From: Phlebopus portentosus
Lineage: Eukaryota > Basidiomycota > Agaricomycetes > Boletales > Boletinellaceae
Assembly (NCBI GenBank): GCA_037892935.1
Contig: JAYXKI010000001.1
Location: 3,162,001 to 3,226,000, forward strand
Direction: 5' to 3'
Length of the DNA: 64,000 nucleotides
Part shown: positions 23,291 to 36,675 of the stretch, one piece after another
Numbering within the stretch: position 1 is the first letter of the stretch
How the letters are laid out: each line of letters begins with the position of its first letter
Position numbers and translations under genes: made by a program
The notes under the pieces: generated by a model
Databases searched by the model: none
What the model saw: the letters and a program-made list of their open reading frames with translations, nothing else
What the model was told of the DNA's origin: nothing

Positions 23291-25410
23291 CTATCGGCCA
23301 AATTCATGCCCGGTGATCGTGGAGCTTTCCTCGGTGTGGATCCTGTTCGCCGCTGCTCTTCAAGCTGACGGTCGTCTGGATTGTAGCGTGGTGGCAGCTC
23401 GATGATCTCTGCTCCCTCTGATGCATACACGGTGACAGGTGCCCGCCCGCCATCGTGGTGAACGACGTATACCTGACCGCCTGCGGATGGAGCACGTGCT
23501 TGGGAAACTGATCCGTTGGCTAAAGTTGAGGATACGGTGCCCGGTACCTCGTCGTGAAAACTGGTAGGGCGAACTGGGCTCGCGGGCGGTGCGGCTGGTT
23601 GGGCCGCCGTACTTCCTCCACCTGGACTCCTTGGAATCAGACCCTCGGTGGAGTTGTCTGGCAGCGTGAATGGTTCGATTTCGTATGCAGATCCAGGAGC
23701 AAGTCGATGGCCGCGTCCCGTCAGATTCCTTTCTGAGTTTTGGCTACTGAAAGTATTATCGGTAGGGTATGCGATGTGTGTTGCTGGAGAATATAAAGTA
23801 TCTGCCTCTATTCGAGCTCCGCCCTTCCCAGAACCGTGTATGCGGTTGGAAATGTATGGTTCATAATATGAACCATGATGTCTCCGGAAGAAGAACCAAG
23901 CAGCGAAGCCACCGATGGCTAGCCCAGCGAGAAGACCCCAATTCCCGAACCAATGGCAACCGACTCTGAGACGTCTGTGTCAGTTTCTGTCGCGCCGAGA
24001 GAAAGACAATTAGTGGGACCCTGTCCCCCGCTATGAAGGGGACCGTAAGCCCATGTTTGCCCATCAGAATCGACCAATGAAATAAAAAAGGATGAACCCC
24101 AAGACTGTTATTTGTTAGGTAGGCAGCCAGGAAAAGTGGGAGAGCGACGAACCAGCTGGACTGTCCAATTTATAGGACTCATATCATTGCTCGTTATATT
24201 CCAGGGAGGGTGAAGGGTAGGGGCGATCTGCAGACCGGTCAGAATGCCCAGGATCGAAAACAATCATGCTTACGGTAAGTATGAATGGCGCGGACCCGTT
24301 CTTAGGCTGAACGCTAATGTCGGTGCACTACACATACATTATTTGGTTCGAACGTGCGCGAGTCAACTATGCTATTGAAAACGGCACCTGATCGACCCAT
24401 GCAAATTGTCCTCTGTACAACAGTTCAGCATACATGAGAATACTTTAAAAACACGACTTACAAAGTTCCAGTGTGGTCCTTCGCATCCACGTCCAAAATT
24501 CCAGCTGGATAGGTTAGGTTCGTGCATACCGGTGGGTTCTCAACCGTCGCGTTCTCAGCGGGTACAACTGTCATCATTCGCTGACATCCACCGCTTACGC
24601 CATTCGAGTCAAACTGCCAATCGTCAGCAATAAAATGATGATTCGGTGAAGTCTGGCTCACCATGCATATTTGATACTTTGCATATATAGAGTCAGGATG
24701 TGATCCCTGTCAAGGATAGATATAACTCACTTGTGTTCCCGGGACATATGGAACAGGCCAGTCCTGAAGTAAACAAACATAAGCGTTTACACTATATACC
24801 AATATTTTCTCCTCTCGAGGAAAGCGGACGAACAAATTGTAACTCGCTTCCTACACCAATTACCTACAACGGGAAGTATCAGATGCCATGTAAATGGACT
24901 GAGACGCTGAACAGCAAACCGAGGGAAATAAGAATGTTCTGATAATCCCAACATCGTTCAGAAACATTCTCCGCTTTCATAACACGAATAAAAACCACGA
25001 ACGATGTATAGACTTGGATGATATACGGTGCTTGAGGATTTGGTCTGATAATGTGCATGATCTATGAATAAGATATCACTCAAGGAAATTGCGGCGGCTT
25101 ACCCAGTTGTAAAAGCGGCACGGCTCCATAAGAGGCTGAGTGAGATCTGTTTGAGAAACACGAGTTCCTAAAGTACACACTGAGCGCACGCACGGAATTT
25201 CGTCGCACTGGGCTGCGCAGGCAACTTATGTCAGTTGTCTTGCAGTCGTCAGAAGTTTGAAGAAAGCTGACCTGTGGTTGGTACCGGCACAGGAACACCA
25301 GTCGACGTTAAATCGAACTGGAAGCCCTGGTCTAAAAACGGTTCGCTCGCCTTTGCCGATACCGCAGCCGCATAAACAACAGCCGCGAAAGCGGCCACAC
25401 CAGCTACCAT
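23291..25410 (-). CDS. Single-pass membrane protein with secreted N-terminal domain (basidiomycete family, frame broken by one base)
   Basis: Function unknown; a cell-surface protein is likely. It starts at ATG 25410 with a signal peptide (MVAGVAAFAAVVYAAAVSA), followed by an extracellular region containing FQFDLTSTGVPVPVPTTAQ, GVSGGCQRMMTVVP and TWAYGPLHSGG. These elements recur in a family of mushroom membrane proteins that I recognise but cannot name. A transmembrane helix follows (VAIGSGIGVFSLG then LAIGGFAAWFFFRR). The cytosolic tail of about 200 residues is Pro/Ser-rich and ends with VYVVHHDGGRAPVTVYASEG, EIIELPPRYNPD and PGMNLADR. Inside the helix the frame stops at SLG; adding one G to the GGG at 23923-23925 makes it continuous. 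The intermediate exons (24.1-25.1 kb) were only partly resolved. The tail exon is open for over 650 nt but lacks an internal Met, so it is easily missed. Confidence 0.75.
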
Positions 25411-25708
25411 CGGAAAGAACAATCACTAGAGAACGAAAGGAACGGCGCAGATCGTGGCAATGAACAGCAAAGCATACGCGTGAAGGGGACTCTTTCCGCG
25501 TCCGTCGCATATAAAGTGCAAATCAAATTCAATTTCGCCAACCCGGCAGATACCGACACCAACGTTGTGCGCACTCACTATCATACATTCCGCTTCCATC
25601 CCGAGGCAAAAATAATACAGTATTAATGTCGTATTATAAAAATATCAGTAGCTATATCTAATACTTATACATTCCCGAAAGATGTTCAAAACGTTGATAG
25701 CAGTCTCA

Positions 25709-28700
25709 TTAGATCATCTGCGATAACACTTGTTTTGAGCGTTTGTCATGTTCTGGGCGCCGTGTGAACTCACTCTTCTTCAAGGGTTTAGCGAAAAATG
25801 CATTCATCCCAGCGCTCAAGCAAAGCTGTTTCGTCGACTCTTGACAATCCGCGGTCAGAGCAACGACTGCAATGGAGGGGGCATGAGTGGTCCAATCCGA
25901 CGTACAAAACTGAGGGAGGAGCTACACACTCGGTAGAACTGTAGTTACTTCGTGTTTGCCTTCCAGAAACCGGATGCGCTTGCATGCATCGATACCGTCG
26001 CATATTGGCATATCTATCGATGTACGTCTGAGAAGGATATTATTCTAGTCGAAAAACACTCACGATGGTCGAACAAAGCGGCGGAGAAATATCCAGGTTC
26101 ATGTGCTTCCCATTCTGACGCTGCGTTCAGGGAGGGACTTTCCAGCTCGATCAGTGCACACTTACCTTTCACAGCCTCATCTCCATTTTCTGTCTCCGTT
26201 ACAATCAACTCTAAGCGTTCTAGTTGCTGCCTAAGAAGTTTCCGTGCCACATTATTATCTTGAAAGAGAATGCTTAAGCCAATAATATCTTATTAGCAGA
26301 AAAGAGGTCCCACCTTCTGCAATCAATACTCTTCCGAAAAGCGATCTCATTGCCACATCCCCAGGGTCTTTTAACACATCCGGTGCGTCTCCACCTAGCA
26401 AATCAATCGCTATACCACGCAACCGTGCTAAAGTTTGCCTAAGTATAATGCCAGAAGGAATGATCAGTCGCTATCTATGATAACTGCAAACAGACATACA
26501 GGAGACGGAGTCTTCGTGGAGGCTTTGTGAGTCGTACAACACTTGTGTAAAGTGATCCCGCAGCAAGTTGCCTTGATAAGGTCTCCGACGTCGGTGTAAA
26601 GAGATGGATAATCTTCAGATGCTCGGGACTACCACGAACATCCTGGACCGACTGTGCCAGATCATGGACTCGTGCCTCAGACTGCTCATCGACTAATATG
26701 AACTCCACTGCCGTCCGCTTCGACTCCGTATTTCGCAGCCAGCCCAGAACATCCTCTATGGATTTCAGTGATGTTACAAAGAATCCGTTCAGTAGAGTGC
26801 TCAAAAGAGAAAGGGTGGTTTCGGAGGGTGACGCGATGATTATTCGAGGGGGTCGTGGTTTGAGCAACAGCTGCTTCAGGTTCTCCAGGCCGGCTAAGAC
26901 TCAAGACGGTGAGTTGGCACGTTTCTGATGTTCACAATCATCACTCACCGGCATCTTTCCTGGACTCCTCCGACTCGTAGATCCTAACTGGAATAGAGAA
27001 GTAGAAAAGGGATCCTACGCCTACTTCACTCTCCTCGACTCCAATATCACCCTTCATCAGCTGAACCAGCTGGCGGGAAATGCTCAAACCCAGTCCCGTG
27101 CCACTTTGGGAAAGGCATCAGTATCGTGCGGTACTCTAACTACTACACAAACCCGAATCTCCTCGTTGATGAGGTGTCTGCTTGTTGGAACGGCGTAAAC
27201 AACTGCTCCTTGTCAGACTTGGAGAGCCCGATACCAGTGTCCCTATTAAATGATGTCAATAAGTACTCAGTAACATCGGAGGCCAAGTAAATTACTGAAT
27301 AGTAAATCTGAGGAGTACACGTCCGTCTTCAACCTCGGGCTTCATTGAGCGGTCCGCAGAGCAGACAACGCAAACAAATCCAGACGGAGCTGGGAGAAAA
27401 TGTTAGCTAACGCATGGACGAAAATAAGGAATATTTACTAAATTTCACAGCATTGCCGATTAGGTTCATAAGGACTAGGGACATGTCAGGCCCAAAATTG
27501 TTGTACCTGCTTTACTGAACAAACCTTGCCGAATCCGAGCATAATCTGCTTCGATCCCTTATGCCAGTAAAGCGTGAGTCATGAATAAAGTCCAAAGCGG
27601 GCGAGGCTTACATGGGGGGACATCCGGTCTGATATCAAACGACAGATCCAGTTTCTTTGCTGCCATTGGTAGAAGTAGTTCCATGCAGTCCTAAATCGAC
27701 TCTCTTAGACTGAAATCTTCGTGTAAATACAAGACTGCGACTGCGCACGGCAATGATATTCTCAACGGGAAATCCAGAGAGCTCCAATTTAAGTGCTGCT
27801 ATCCTCTTTGTAAAAGTGCCTGGTCAATAGGAGCAACGGCTTACCCGAAGCCTCCAATTTGCTGTAGTCCAAGATTGAGTCTATGATCTTTCCGTGCACA
27901 GTCAATTTGTCGCCTGGACGGTAGAGATCATGGTCTGACCTTGAGTAATAGTTCACAACTAGTTTTTGCCGTCATTACGATTTCCTGCTGCGCCGAGTCC
28001 AATTCCGTACCCGCCAAGATATCAAGTAACCCATAGAACGAACTGTGTCAATTGTTGAGGTAAGAATGGTCATGCTACAGCATGAGAATGCCTGCAAACC
28101 TGAAAGGGGTCCGAAGTTCGTGGCTCATTGATGCGAGAAAGTTACTCTTTATTTTCGCAGCTTTGAGAGCCTGTTCGCGACTGCGCCTAGCCTCTTCTAG
28201 GGCGGCCCGTTGAGAAGATATCATTTTCAGATTTTCCCGCGTTCCTGAAAAATCTCTAAAAACCCGTGCCTTCTGGAAAGTCGTAGCATACGCCTTACCT
28301 GTTTGAACTGAGCGAAAGAGGAGAGCATTTGAGATGCTGGGCCAAGTAAGGAGGGTAAGCAATAATTAAGTGCCTCTTCAATGAAAGAGGAAGGGAAAGT
28401 ATAAAGATATACCTTGTACTAGCTTGTTGAAGGAACAGAGTGAGAACATCAACCGTCGATTGCAAGAATGAGTATCTTGATGCCAAAAAAAGAGCTCCAA
28501 TGGTCTGTCCTCGATTGCTCTGTATTGGCAAGCATATAACGGCGCGATACAGACTGTACTGAGCTTCAGAAGCGAACCGGGAATCTAGCGTCATATCGTC
28601 GACTACAATACGAGTCCTTGCATTCAGGCCTAGAATTCTGGTCAATGGCTGAGCGGAATGGATTATGACATTGAGCCTACAATGCTCAATTACTGTTCGT

Positions 28701-31700
28701 TGCAACGGATCCGATAGCGTTTTAACATGTCTTGGATTTCTGCGGGAAGGCATGAGCAATATCAAAGTTTTGGAATGTGTGTAATCCCTCACTCATGGAC
28801 CACACAAGGTGCTAGTTGAATATCAGTGGACATCCCGATGGAAACAGGTTTAGTGAATACCTGGAGGTAGCATTGACGTGGCCACAGTATAATCTCGTTC
28901 ACGGGCCATGACGACGCAAGCGCATTGAGCTCCCGAGTTCTCAGAGGCAATTTCGGTCAACCTTCGGAGAGCCGACGATAGGTTGATGTCGGAGGCAATA
29001 TCACTACTCCAGCGAAGAATAGCAGCTAAGTCAGAAGATGTCAAACGATTAGCTTCCTCGCCCCGGTAGCCATCATCCGGTAGATCGTCGGAATATGGCA
29101 TTTGGCGTAAGCTCAACATCACATTTTCTGTCTGAACCCCTACGTCTGAAGAAAAGACGTTCGTCCTTCGCATCTTCCGGTCTAAAGGCCCAGTGATAGA
29201 AATTAGGTATTTCCTAGTAAACACGTCAGATCCTCTGATTACGATAGGCGAAACAACCGGTCTTTCATACACTATGCCTCTAGCGCCCCATTGCGATTGT
29301 TTCGATATACCTCGACTTTGAAGCTCGACGCCAAGGCCTTCAACGCCTGTACTTATAAGATTGAATCAACACAATTGAACATCGACTCAGCTCACCGGAT
29401 CGAATAAAATGGCTCCCTTGCTAGTGGTACTTAGCTGCCAGAAGGAGGATGTGGATCGTCTACCAAGCTTACCAAGAATAATGCCCAACCTTCTTCAAAA
29501 AGCCAATCATTGTTTGTCGCCAATCTGTATCAGCGTGTCCGTCAGTGCATTGCCTCTTGATACACAAAAAGCAACGTACGTAACAGCAATATCAAATAGC
29601 TTTAAGGCATTGTTGTCCCCCTTCAACGAGGCAAGTTCGGCGTCCTTTATAATTTACATGATTTATCAAAAGGGTTATTCCTTACAAGGATAACCAATTC
29701 AAAATCGACATACGACGAGCGCCAGCCAAGTCGAGTTATTGACTGGACTTGGCTCCAACCACCTAGCGGCAATGGTTAGATAACTAGACCTTCTGCTAAA
29801 GTCATGATCATACTTTCGAATGTATTCCTGGTTCAAGCCGACCTGTCTTAGGTATCTTTCCCGCTGGGCGATGGAGACAACACCGCTTCTGATGCAACCG
29901 ATTATAGCGAGACTATGATAACAAAGACTGAATCGAATGTGTCGATGGTTCGGGTGATGTTTAGCGGAATGAAGGACCGAAAATCCAAGTTCGGCGGCTT
30001 CAGAGTAATAACCCAAGCAGAAGAGCCCTACAACTTTGAATGAGTTGTACCAGCCTAAAACCATAGGAGTGTTGTTCGATGTCTGTAATATGTGCTGAAG
30101 GAAGGCACTCTCGTCAAACTTCTCGGTGTCAAATATACTTTCTGCGGTCGGGTTCGCGGAAGAGGTATAGAGGGTGTTACCACCAAGAGCCCGTATGAGT
30201 ATAAGGATTCCGTTTGCCTTCAGTCTCGTTGAATATGTGAAGTATTTCTCAATAACGATATCACGCACAAGAGTAAGACGGTCGGATGTCGGAGTCCAAG
30301 AACCCATGTCGTTTATTGCCTGAAATCATGGTCAATGTTGCCAACCTTTTCGGGTGACAAACAGCCTTACGTCTTCAGCCTCGGCTAGCAGCTCAGCGAC
30401 TAGAACAATACATTATCTGAAAGCTCGATTTGAAGCCGAAGATTACTTACGGTGCTCGCAGCAGAAGAAGCGGTTTAAAATGCCGTGTATAAGAGCAAAT
30501 TCAGCGAACACTCTGCCTTCGCGTCAGTATTGCTGGAATATTTTATAGGGGTGACTGCTCGCACCTGTCTCCGCTCGACAATCCGTATTTCAGCGCAAGT
30601 TCACAACGAGGAATATTTTCCCTGACATGTACGTCTTCATAACCAGAAACCTATTGAGTTTCAATGACAGTTTGTCAGAAACGGAAGCAACAGAATTAGC
30701 TAGAATTAGTTACCGAAGCACAATACAAAACTGAAAGGAGTTTGTCAGATGAATTTCCAATACAATATCGTTGAGAACGAACCGAGAGCACGGCTATTCA
30801 GCACGGGAGAAGCATGTGGTTGATATACGTGTTAAATTAAAATAGCCGAACGAATTGAACAAACCATTTGTCGGAGTTGGAACCGTGTGTTTCCGCGATC
30901 TGCAGGCCTGCTCGTCCCAAGTCCCTTGAGAAGTCATAGAGCCCTCGTTCTTCCGCGGTCACTGTTTTTAGTTTCTTCAGCATTACACGTTGCTTAGTAA
31001 CCAAAAAGATGAAACTAACCGCCCAGAATCCAGAAGAAACCAATTGACACTCCGGGAGACATTCCTGAGCTAGAACAGAGGACGATTCAGTGGTGATTGA
31101 AATGCGGGTAGATTTGTTACCTCAAAGCAACTTTGATGATAGTGAGACTTAGTAATATCACTTCAGAAAAACTATCTCCAAGGCGCCAATAAGCATTTAG
31201 CGCTGATAATTTGTTAAAACCTCGTAAATTTTGATACGTAACCAATGCCCTTACTTGCAACTGTGAGAAGTTGTATCGTGAGATCGACTCGTGGATTATC
31301 AGCACGAGGTAACTCTATTAGTTTCTGAAATCCGATGGCTAGGATAGCGTCCTTTACTTCTTCAAATAGTATGTCCGTTTCTTCTTTTGTTGCCTTCAGA
31401 TTAATCTTCAATCCTAGGATTTCCAATGCTTCCATAGTCCTTTCTAGGCCTCCGGCAAAGTCGTTAAGTAAGAATGCGTTGTTGCTTCTCAACTTGAGGC
31501 AGCGAGCCTTATCCTCAGGTGATATTGGTCCGGCATCTTCTAAACAACAGTTGGAGGCTTCCACGTCACCTATGCAAGTAACACGTCTCAGTTTGTATTG
31601 CTATTGATTTAAGAGAGAGGTGACCTTTCCACTGATAAAGCCTGAAAAGAACAAATGATCAATACTTCATTATTGAAGGCACCGGAACAAATGCTTACTC

Positions 31701-34700
31701 CGCCAGTTTGAGATATAGTGCGAATGTCCTCGAATAACTGTTTCCACGGTCTTCCTCTGTGAGCAAAAATTGCGCATTCTTCAATGTCTCGAGGGCGAGC
31801 TTTGATGAGAGGGAAGAATCAGTCAAAACACCCAACGAAGTAATCACACAAACCTCATGAGCTCCGCGGGCCCACGCGGCCAGCCCCGCCTCGTACAGCT
31901 GCGCAAGAACTTCCTCGCGGATCGAGTGCTCTTTGATAAATTTCAGACATCTATCAGAATTACGGTATAAATTTTATATCGAGAATGTATGGAATAGCCA
32001 GACCGTTTAGCATGTTCCGCGATGCGGTAAGGATCGACTACGCGGTCATCTTGACGAAGCATGAGGATGATCTGAGAAGGTACAAATGACAGGCATGAGA
32101 GACAAGTCCGGGAGACTCCCTGTATAGTACGCACCCGTAAAGACATATTTGCTATCGTATCTTTGGGTAACTTCTCTGCCATAGCAATGGCTGTTTGTCG
32201 ATGTCTGTCATGAGCAAATGAGCACATATCTCGGGCTCTCTGAACCAGCCATCCTTCCGCGATAGCCGACTGAAGACCTTTAATGGAGGACCTCGTGGCG
32301 CTACGCCCGGTCAGTTCCTTCATGCTTGGAACCGGTTGTGATCTCCACGCTTCGTCTGCTTCATTCTCGCCATCACTGCTACCGCTGCTGCTGTCTTCCC
32401 AGTCAATCACCGATGCAACCTACAACTGTGTGAGTAAAGAGAAGGCCGGCTTGACCCAAATTACCTCGTCCGCTTTAAATCTGACAGTACCTATGAGCAT
32501 ACACATACTGTTCTAAAACGATATTCTCACTCACGTGGCTCCAAAATGGCTGGCCCAGGTCAGGTACCGTTGCGCATCGCTTGGAAGTTCATGCCAATGC
32601 GATTCAAGATATGCATGCTGATCGGTCAAGGCTGAGGACTCTTCAGATACAAGATTAGCTTCGATCTGCTTTAAATCGAACGTCCAGTGGTTATATTGCC
32701 AGTCAAACGCAATCTTTATAGATTTGGTGAGATCGAACATTATCCGGAGGTACCAGACAACTCACTTGATCGTGCCGATAAAGCGACGCGAGAAAATTTC
32801 GCACGGCAAATGCATTGCCTTGAGAGATTCGGTATACAACACGTGAAAGATGAACACAATCTTCTTTGGGACGACGCAGTGTCCTTGAAACAAGTGAGAG
32901 CACGCTAGCTGCGTTCATTGGCTCTAGCGTTATCCATGTAACTCGAGACTTGCTTCCGAAAACCTGTCGCAGACGGTCGAGTTTTGAACTTCTTCAGAAT
33001 GAGTACTGCGAGTTATCCATAGAAAACAATCCACTTACGATCCTTCTTCCGTACGAATAGAACCTAAGATGAGCTAGCGAAAAGATGATATTTATCACAG
33101 GCTACCAGAGAACCGAGCAACTCACCATACGACCCTTTGAATTTGCAAGGGCCTGGATCAAATCAAGGGACCTTGAAAGAACTCAGATCACTATGCAGAC
33201 GAGGTAAATGCATAAAATATGTACGGTTCGTCTGCCTCATGCAGGTCATCCAGAAAAAGCGCGAGGAGGCGGATGTCCGCCAAAACGGCGAACACTTGCT
33301 CCACTAAAGTTTGAAAACGTACGCGTAGCTCAGCTGTTGATAGAAGCTCCAAATCAGGTGTATTTATGTCTACACCATGCTTTCTGAGCATGTCTTTGAA
33401 TTCCGGTGCGCCCTGATATAGTAAGGGAGCATTATTCAAGAGTGGTCCTAGTCTAGTCCGTAAAGTCATTACGAAACGCTGCATATCAGTCTGAAATATC
33501 ATCAATTGTCGAAGAACAGAAGAAAGACACTGCAACTGTCAAATAATGATTGAAGGAGCTTGAGACGAAGCTGAAGCAGATGTGAAATTCTTACAATGGC
33601 AGTGAAGGGGGCGGTCGCCTGAGTTTGAAACTGAGAGTGAATTTACTTAGATTTGAGCTGGCTTGACGTTGGCTAGAATTCTCACTTTCGCGTGGCCCCA
33701 AAGACCATGGGCTGTGGGATAGATTAGTAAAGAGGCAGTGATTCTGGTCTCTCGAGCAATCGTACCTCTCCATTTCGTTTGGTTTGCGAGGATTAGTGAG
33801 CTTTTACCCACGCTACATCGTACATAAGCATAGAAAACCTGTCAATATACAATTCATGACGCACCCTGCTGGTCCCGAGACGATGACAGAGCGGGCTATT
33901 CCACGTTCATCAGTGTTTTAATCTCACATGCGAGAGTAAGACGCACTTCCACTTCTCGCGGTACGAGTCTTAGACGCATGCCGAGAACGACGCCTCTCTA
34001 GTCCAAGCGAAGACATCGAGGCAGGACTCCCATCCCGTCCTTGACCATGCTTGGTAGTTACTGCTCTGGCGGTAGTTTCCGAGATTGCAATGGATCCTAC
34101 CCCTAAGCTGGCAACAGCGCTAGACGGTGAGTCGCTTACACTGGACAATGCCGACTCGCTTCGGTCGTCTCCTGCTTCCATTTGGATCGACATTTCTCCA
34201 TAGCTACCGTTATTCGATTGCGACGTTGTAAAGGACGGCCTATGAGAGCCAAACTGACGAGCATGACGGGAAGCAACTTGACGGATTACGCCACGAATGA
34301 CTTCTAATTCTTTTTCCCTTCCGAACTAAGATGCCTCGGTTAGGTCATGATGAAGCAGCGAATACCCTATCCAAGGAGAAACTTACTTACCAACGTATTG
34401 GGAATCGTGAATCCCTAAAAAAGAGAGTTAGTAATCGACACAAATGATGTGTCTAGCGCATACAATAAACTTGTCATGCATCCCTATCTCAAACGCCGGG
34501 ATGAGCTGTCCTAGCATAAGCTTGGAACATGAACTTCAGCTATGAAAACTATACCTCGGCGGACTGGTCGGAAACAGAAGATGACACAGCAGCCAGTAAC
34601 CTCCTTTGACAATCGAGAAGATCTATCTTTAGCCCATAAGCACTATTATATCGAGCATCAGGATTTTTTGAAAGGAGCTGATTGACTTATCAGTTGAAGA

Positions 34701-36467
34701 TAAAGTCGGAGGCAAAATGTTCAGTTTACCCTCTCAATTATCTGGGCAACAACTCGAGGAATATCCCTTCTAAACTCATGCACGGGCATGGGACGCCTTT
34801 GCGCGATGGCGTGCAGTATTTCTGTCGGGCTTCCTTCGAACGGCATGTGTCCTTGACCAACCAATAAAGTCCAAAATAGTATACCTGCACAGCAGCAGAA
34901 AGAAGAGTGTGGAGCATCATGACATTAGCCCAGAGACAGCATATCTAACTTGACAATAAATACCCAATGAATACAGGTCAGTTCGGTGATCTTCATGCGA
35001 CGTTTCCACACTTCCTGTCTGTTCTGGAGCAAGGTAACAAAGCACCTCTTTTACTTTGCGCTTTGAGAGCTCTTCGAGAGTATCCGCCGCGATCACAAGA
35101 GCTGAAGGCCCACCTAACTGCTCGAGAGAAATTGATCGGTTTCCGAAGTGAGCGAAGCGTACTAAGCCCGAATGGCCATTGAGGTGGAAAGCATTGGCCC
35201 GCACTTCCCTGTGAATGATGCCTTGCCTGATGTTTGTGCGTCAGTGGCGTACCATCCTATATCAATGAAGAAGCACTCGCTTATGAACCAGCTCTAGACA
35301 ATGTGTTGATTGTACGGCGAATCTGGATGCACGATAGTCAATGTCTCCGATGGTGGATAGCATGGTGCACACTGACTCTAAGAACGAAGCCAAATCCATG
35401 ACGCTGTAATAACTGAGATCTCCTTGCTGTGAACCCGGTTCATTGTCATTATCACTTGGTGTCGTGTATTCTTGTCCTTCGCTACTCGGGGAAGGATGCG
35501 TTTCCGGTGTCTTTGCTAGAAGCAGCTCATTGACTTTCGACGGAGGGAAATAGCGCCCAAGCTCGTTTGGACCAGGATGTGCCATCAACAAAACAACGCA
35601 GTCTCCACTTTCTCTACAAGCAGAAGGTGAGACAGAGCCAATCGAGTGGCACGCATGGCCAAGCAGACCGACCTCGGCAGTGTCATAAGCTCAACTACCC
35701 GTAGGACAATGCTCGTAGCTTCCGGGTTACTTGACAACTGGTCCAGTCTGAAACATGAAAGAACATCATGAGAATTCCGGCAACTCATTGGCCATTTCTG
35801 TGCTTACATGTGCGCCTCGCGTTCCTATGCGAATCCGTGGTATTGATCAACAATTCTGATAGACCAAAAATCCATAAAATGACACTCCACTCACAAGACA
35901 AATTGCCCCACTGCCCGACTGATGGCCGATTTTAGTCAGACGGAATGCAGTAAACTTCAGGACGCGAATACTCACAGATGGCGCGATCTTCGCCAACACA
36001 CTCTGACCATCTCTGAGGTCAACCCCTACAGACAAAATTGTCTGAGAACCGGTATCAGCCCATTCCGTAGCCTGTATAGAAGGTTCATGAGTTATACATT
36101 TATTCAAGCCGTAAAAAGAACGAGCTTACAGTTTCGAATACGTAACCAGGTATCGCCAGGTGACTATCTCTGAAGAAGAGGTTTGGAAGGACAGGCTGCA
36201 CCAATTTCCTTCTCATTGGAAATGCAAAGTACGACTTCTGCAGGCGAGCGAGGCTGAGGGCGTGCGGAACACAATCTCGATTGACTGCCTGTAATTTTGG
36301 ATGAAATGCCCAGGTAGCTCCAGAAACAAGAGAAAGGAAAGTGGACGACCATTTGCGGGACGATACTCAGGGTGCATCATCTGACGGTGATACGGAAGCA
36401 TTTGAAATGAAACAATCGATGACGTCTCCGTTCTACCAAACCGATTTGATTTGATTGGACTACTCAC
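25709..36467 (-). CDS. Group X hybrid histidine kinase (kinase-like, P-loop ATPase, GAF, HisKA, HATPase, receivers)
   Basis: A very large sensor of the fungal group X type (Candida Chk1, fission yeast Mak2/Mak3), which passes phosphate through a phosphorelay in stress responses. In order on the minus strand: a Ser/Thr-kinase-like domain (about 36.2-34.9 kb; [44 protein letters not shown]), a P-loop ATPase-like domain (Walker A GPAGVGKS split by an intron, 33,875-33,800; Walker [15 protein letters not shown] near 33.2 kb), a long helical region (32.4-29.7 kb), a GAF domain (28.9-28.4 kb), HisKA with [14 protein letters not shown] (about 28.1 kb), HATPase with LIGNAVKF and GTGLGLSI (27.5-27.0 kb), a weak receiver (26.9-26.5 kb) and a canonical receiver ([38 protein letters not shown]; 26.4-25.75 kb). 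The phospho-His and phospho-Asp are present. More than 20 introns are implied; not all were resolved and the 5' end is uncertain. Confidence 0.85.
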
Positions 36468-36675
36468 GCTGATCTTGTTGTCGCTTGTTTACTACTACTC
36501 AACTTACTTTATCCGCGGTACAATGTAGTACCATTAATATTCTTCGTACTATATTCATGAACAAGATGGAATTTTCACCGATCAGAAATGTAATACTACA
36601 AACGATCAACATAAACAGCATTCAGAACAAGCACCATTCACTCGAAAGACAGAATGTTAAAGATCAGCAGGAACC

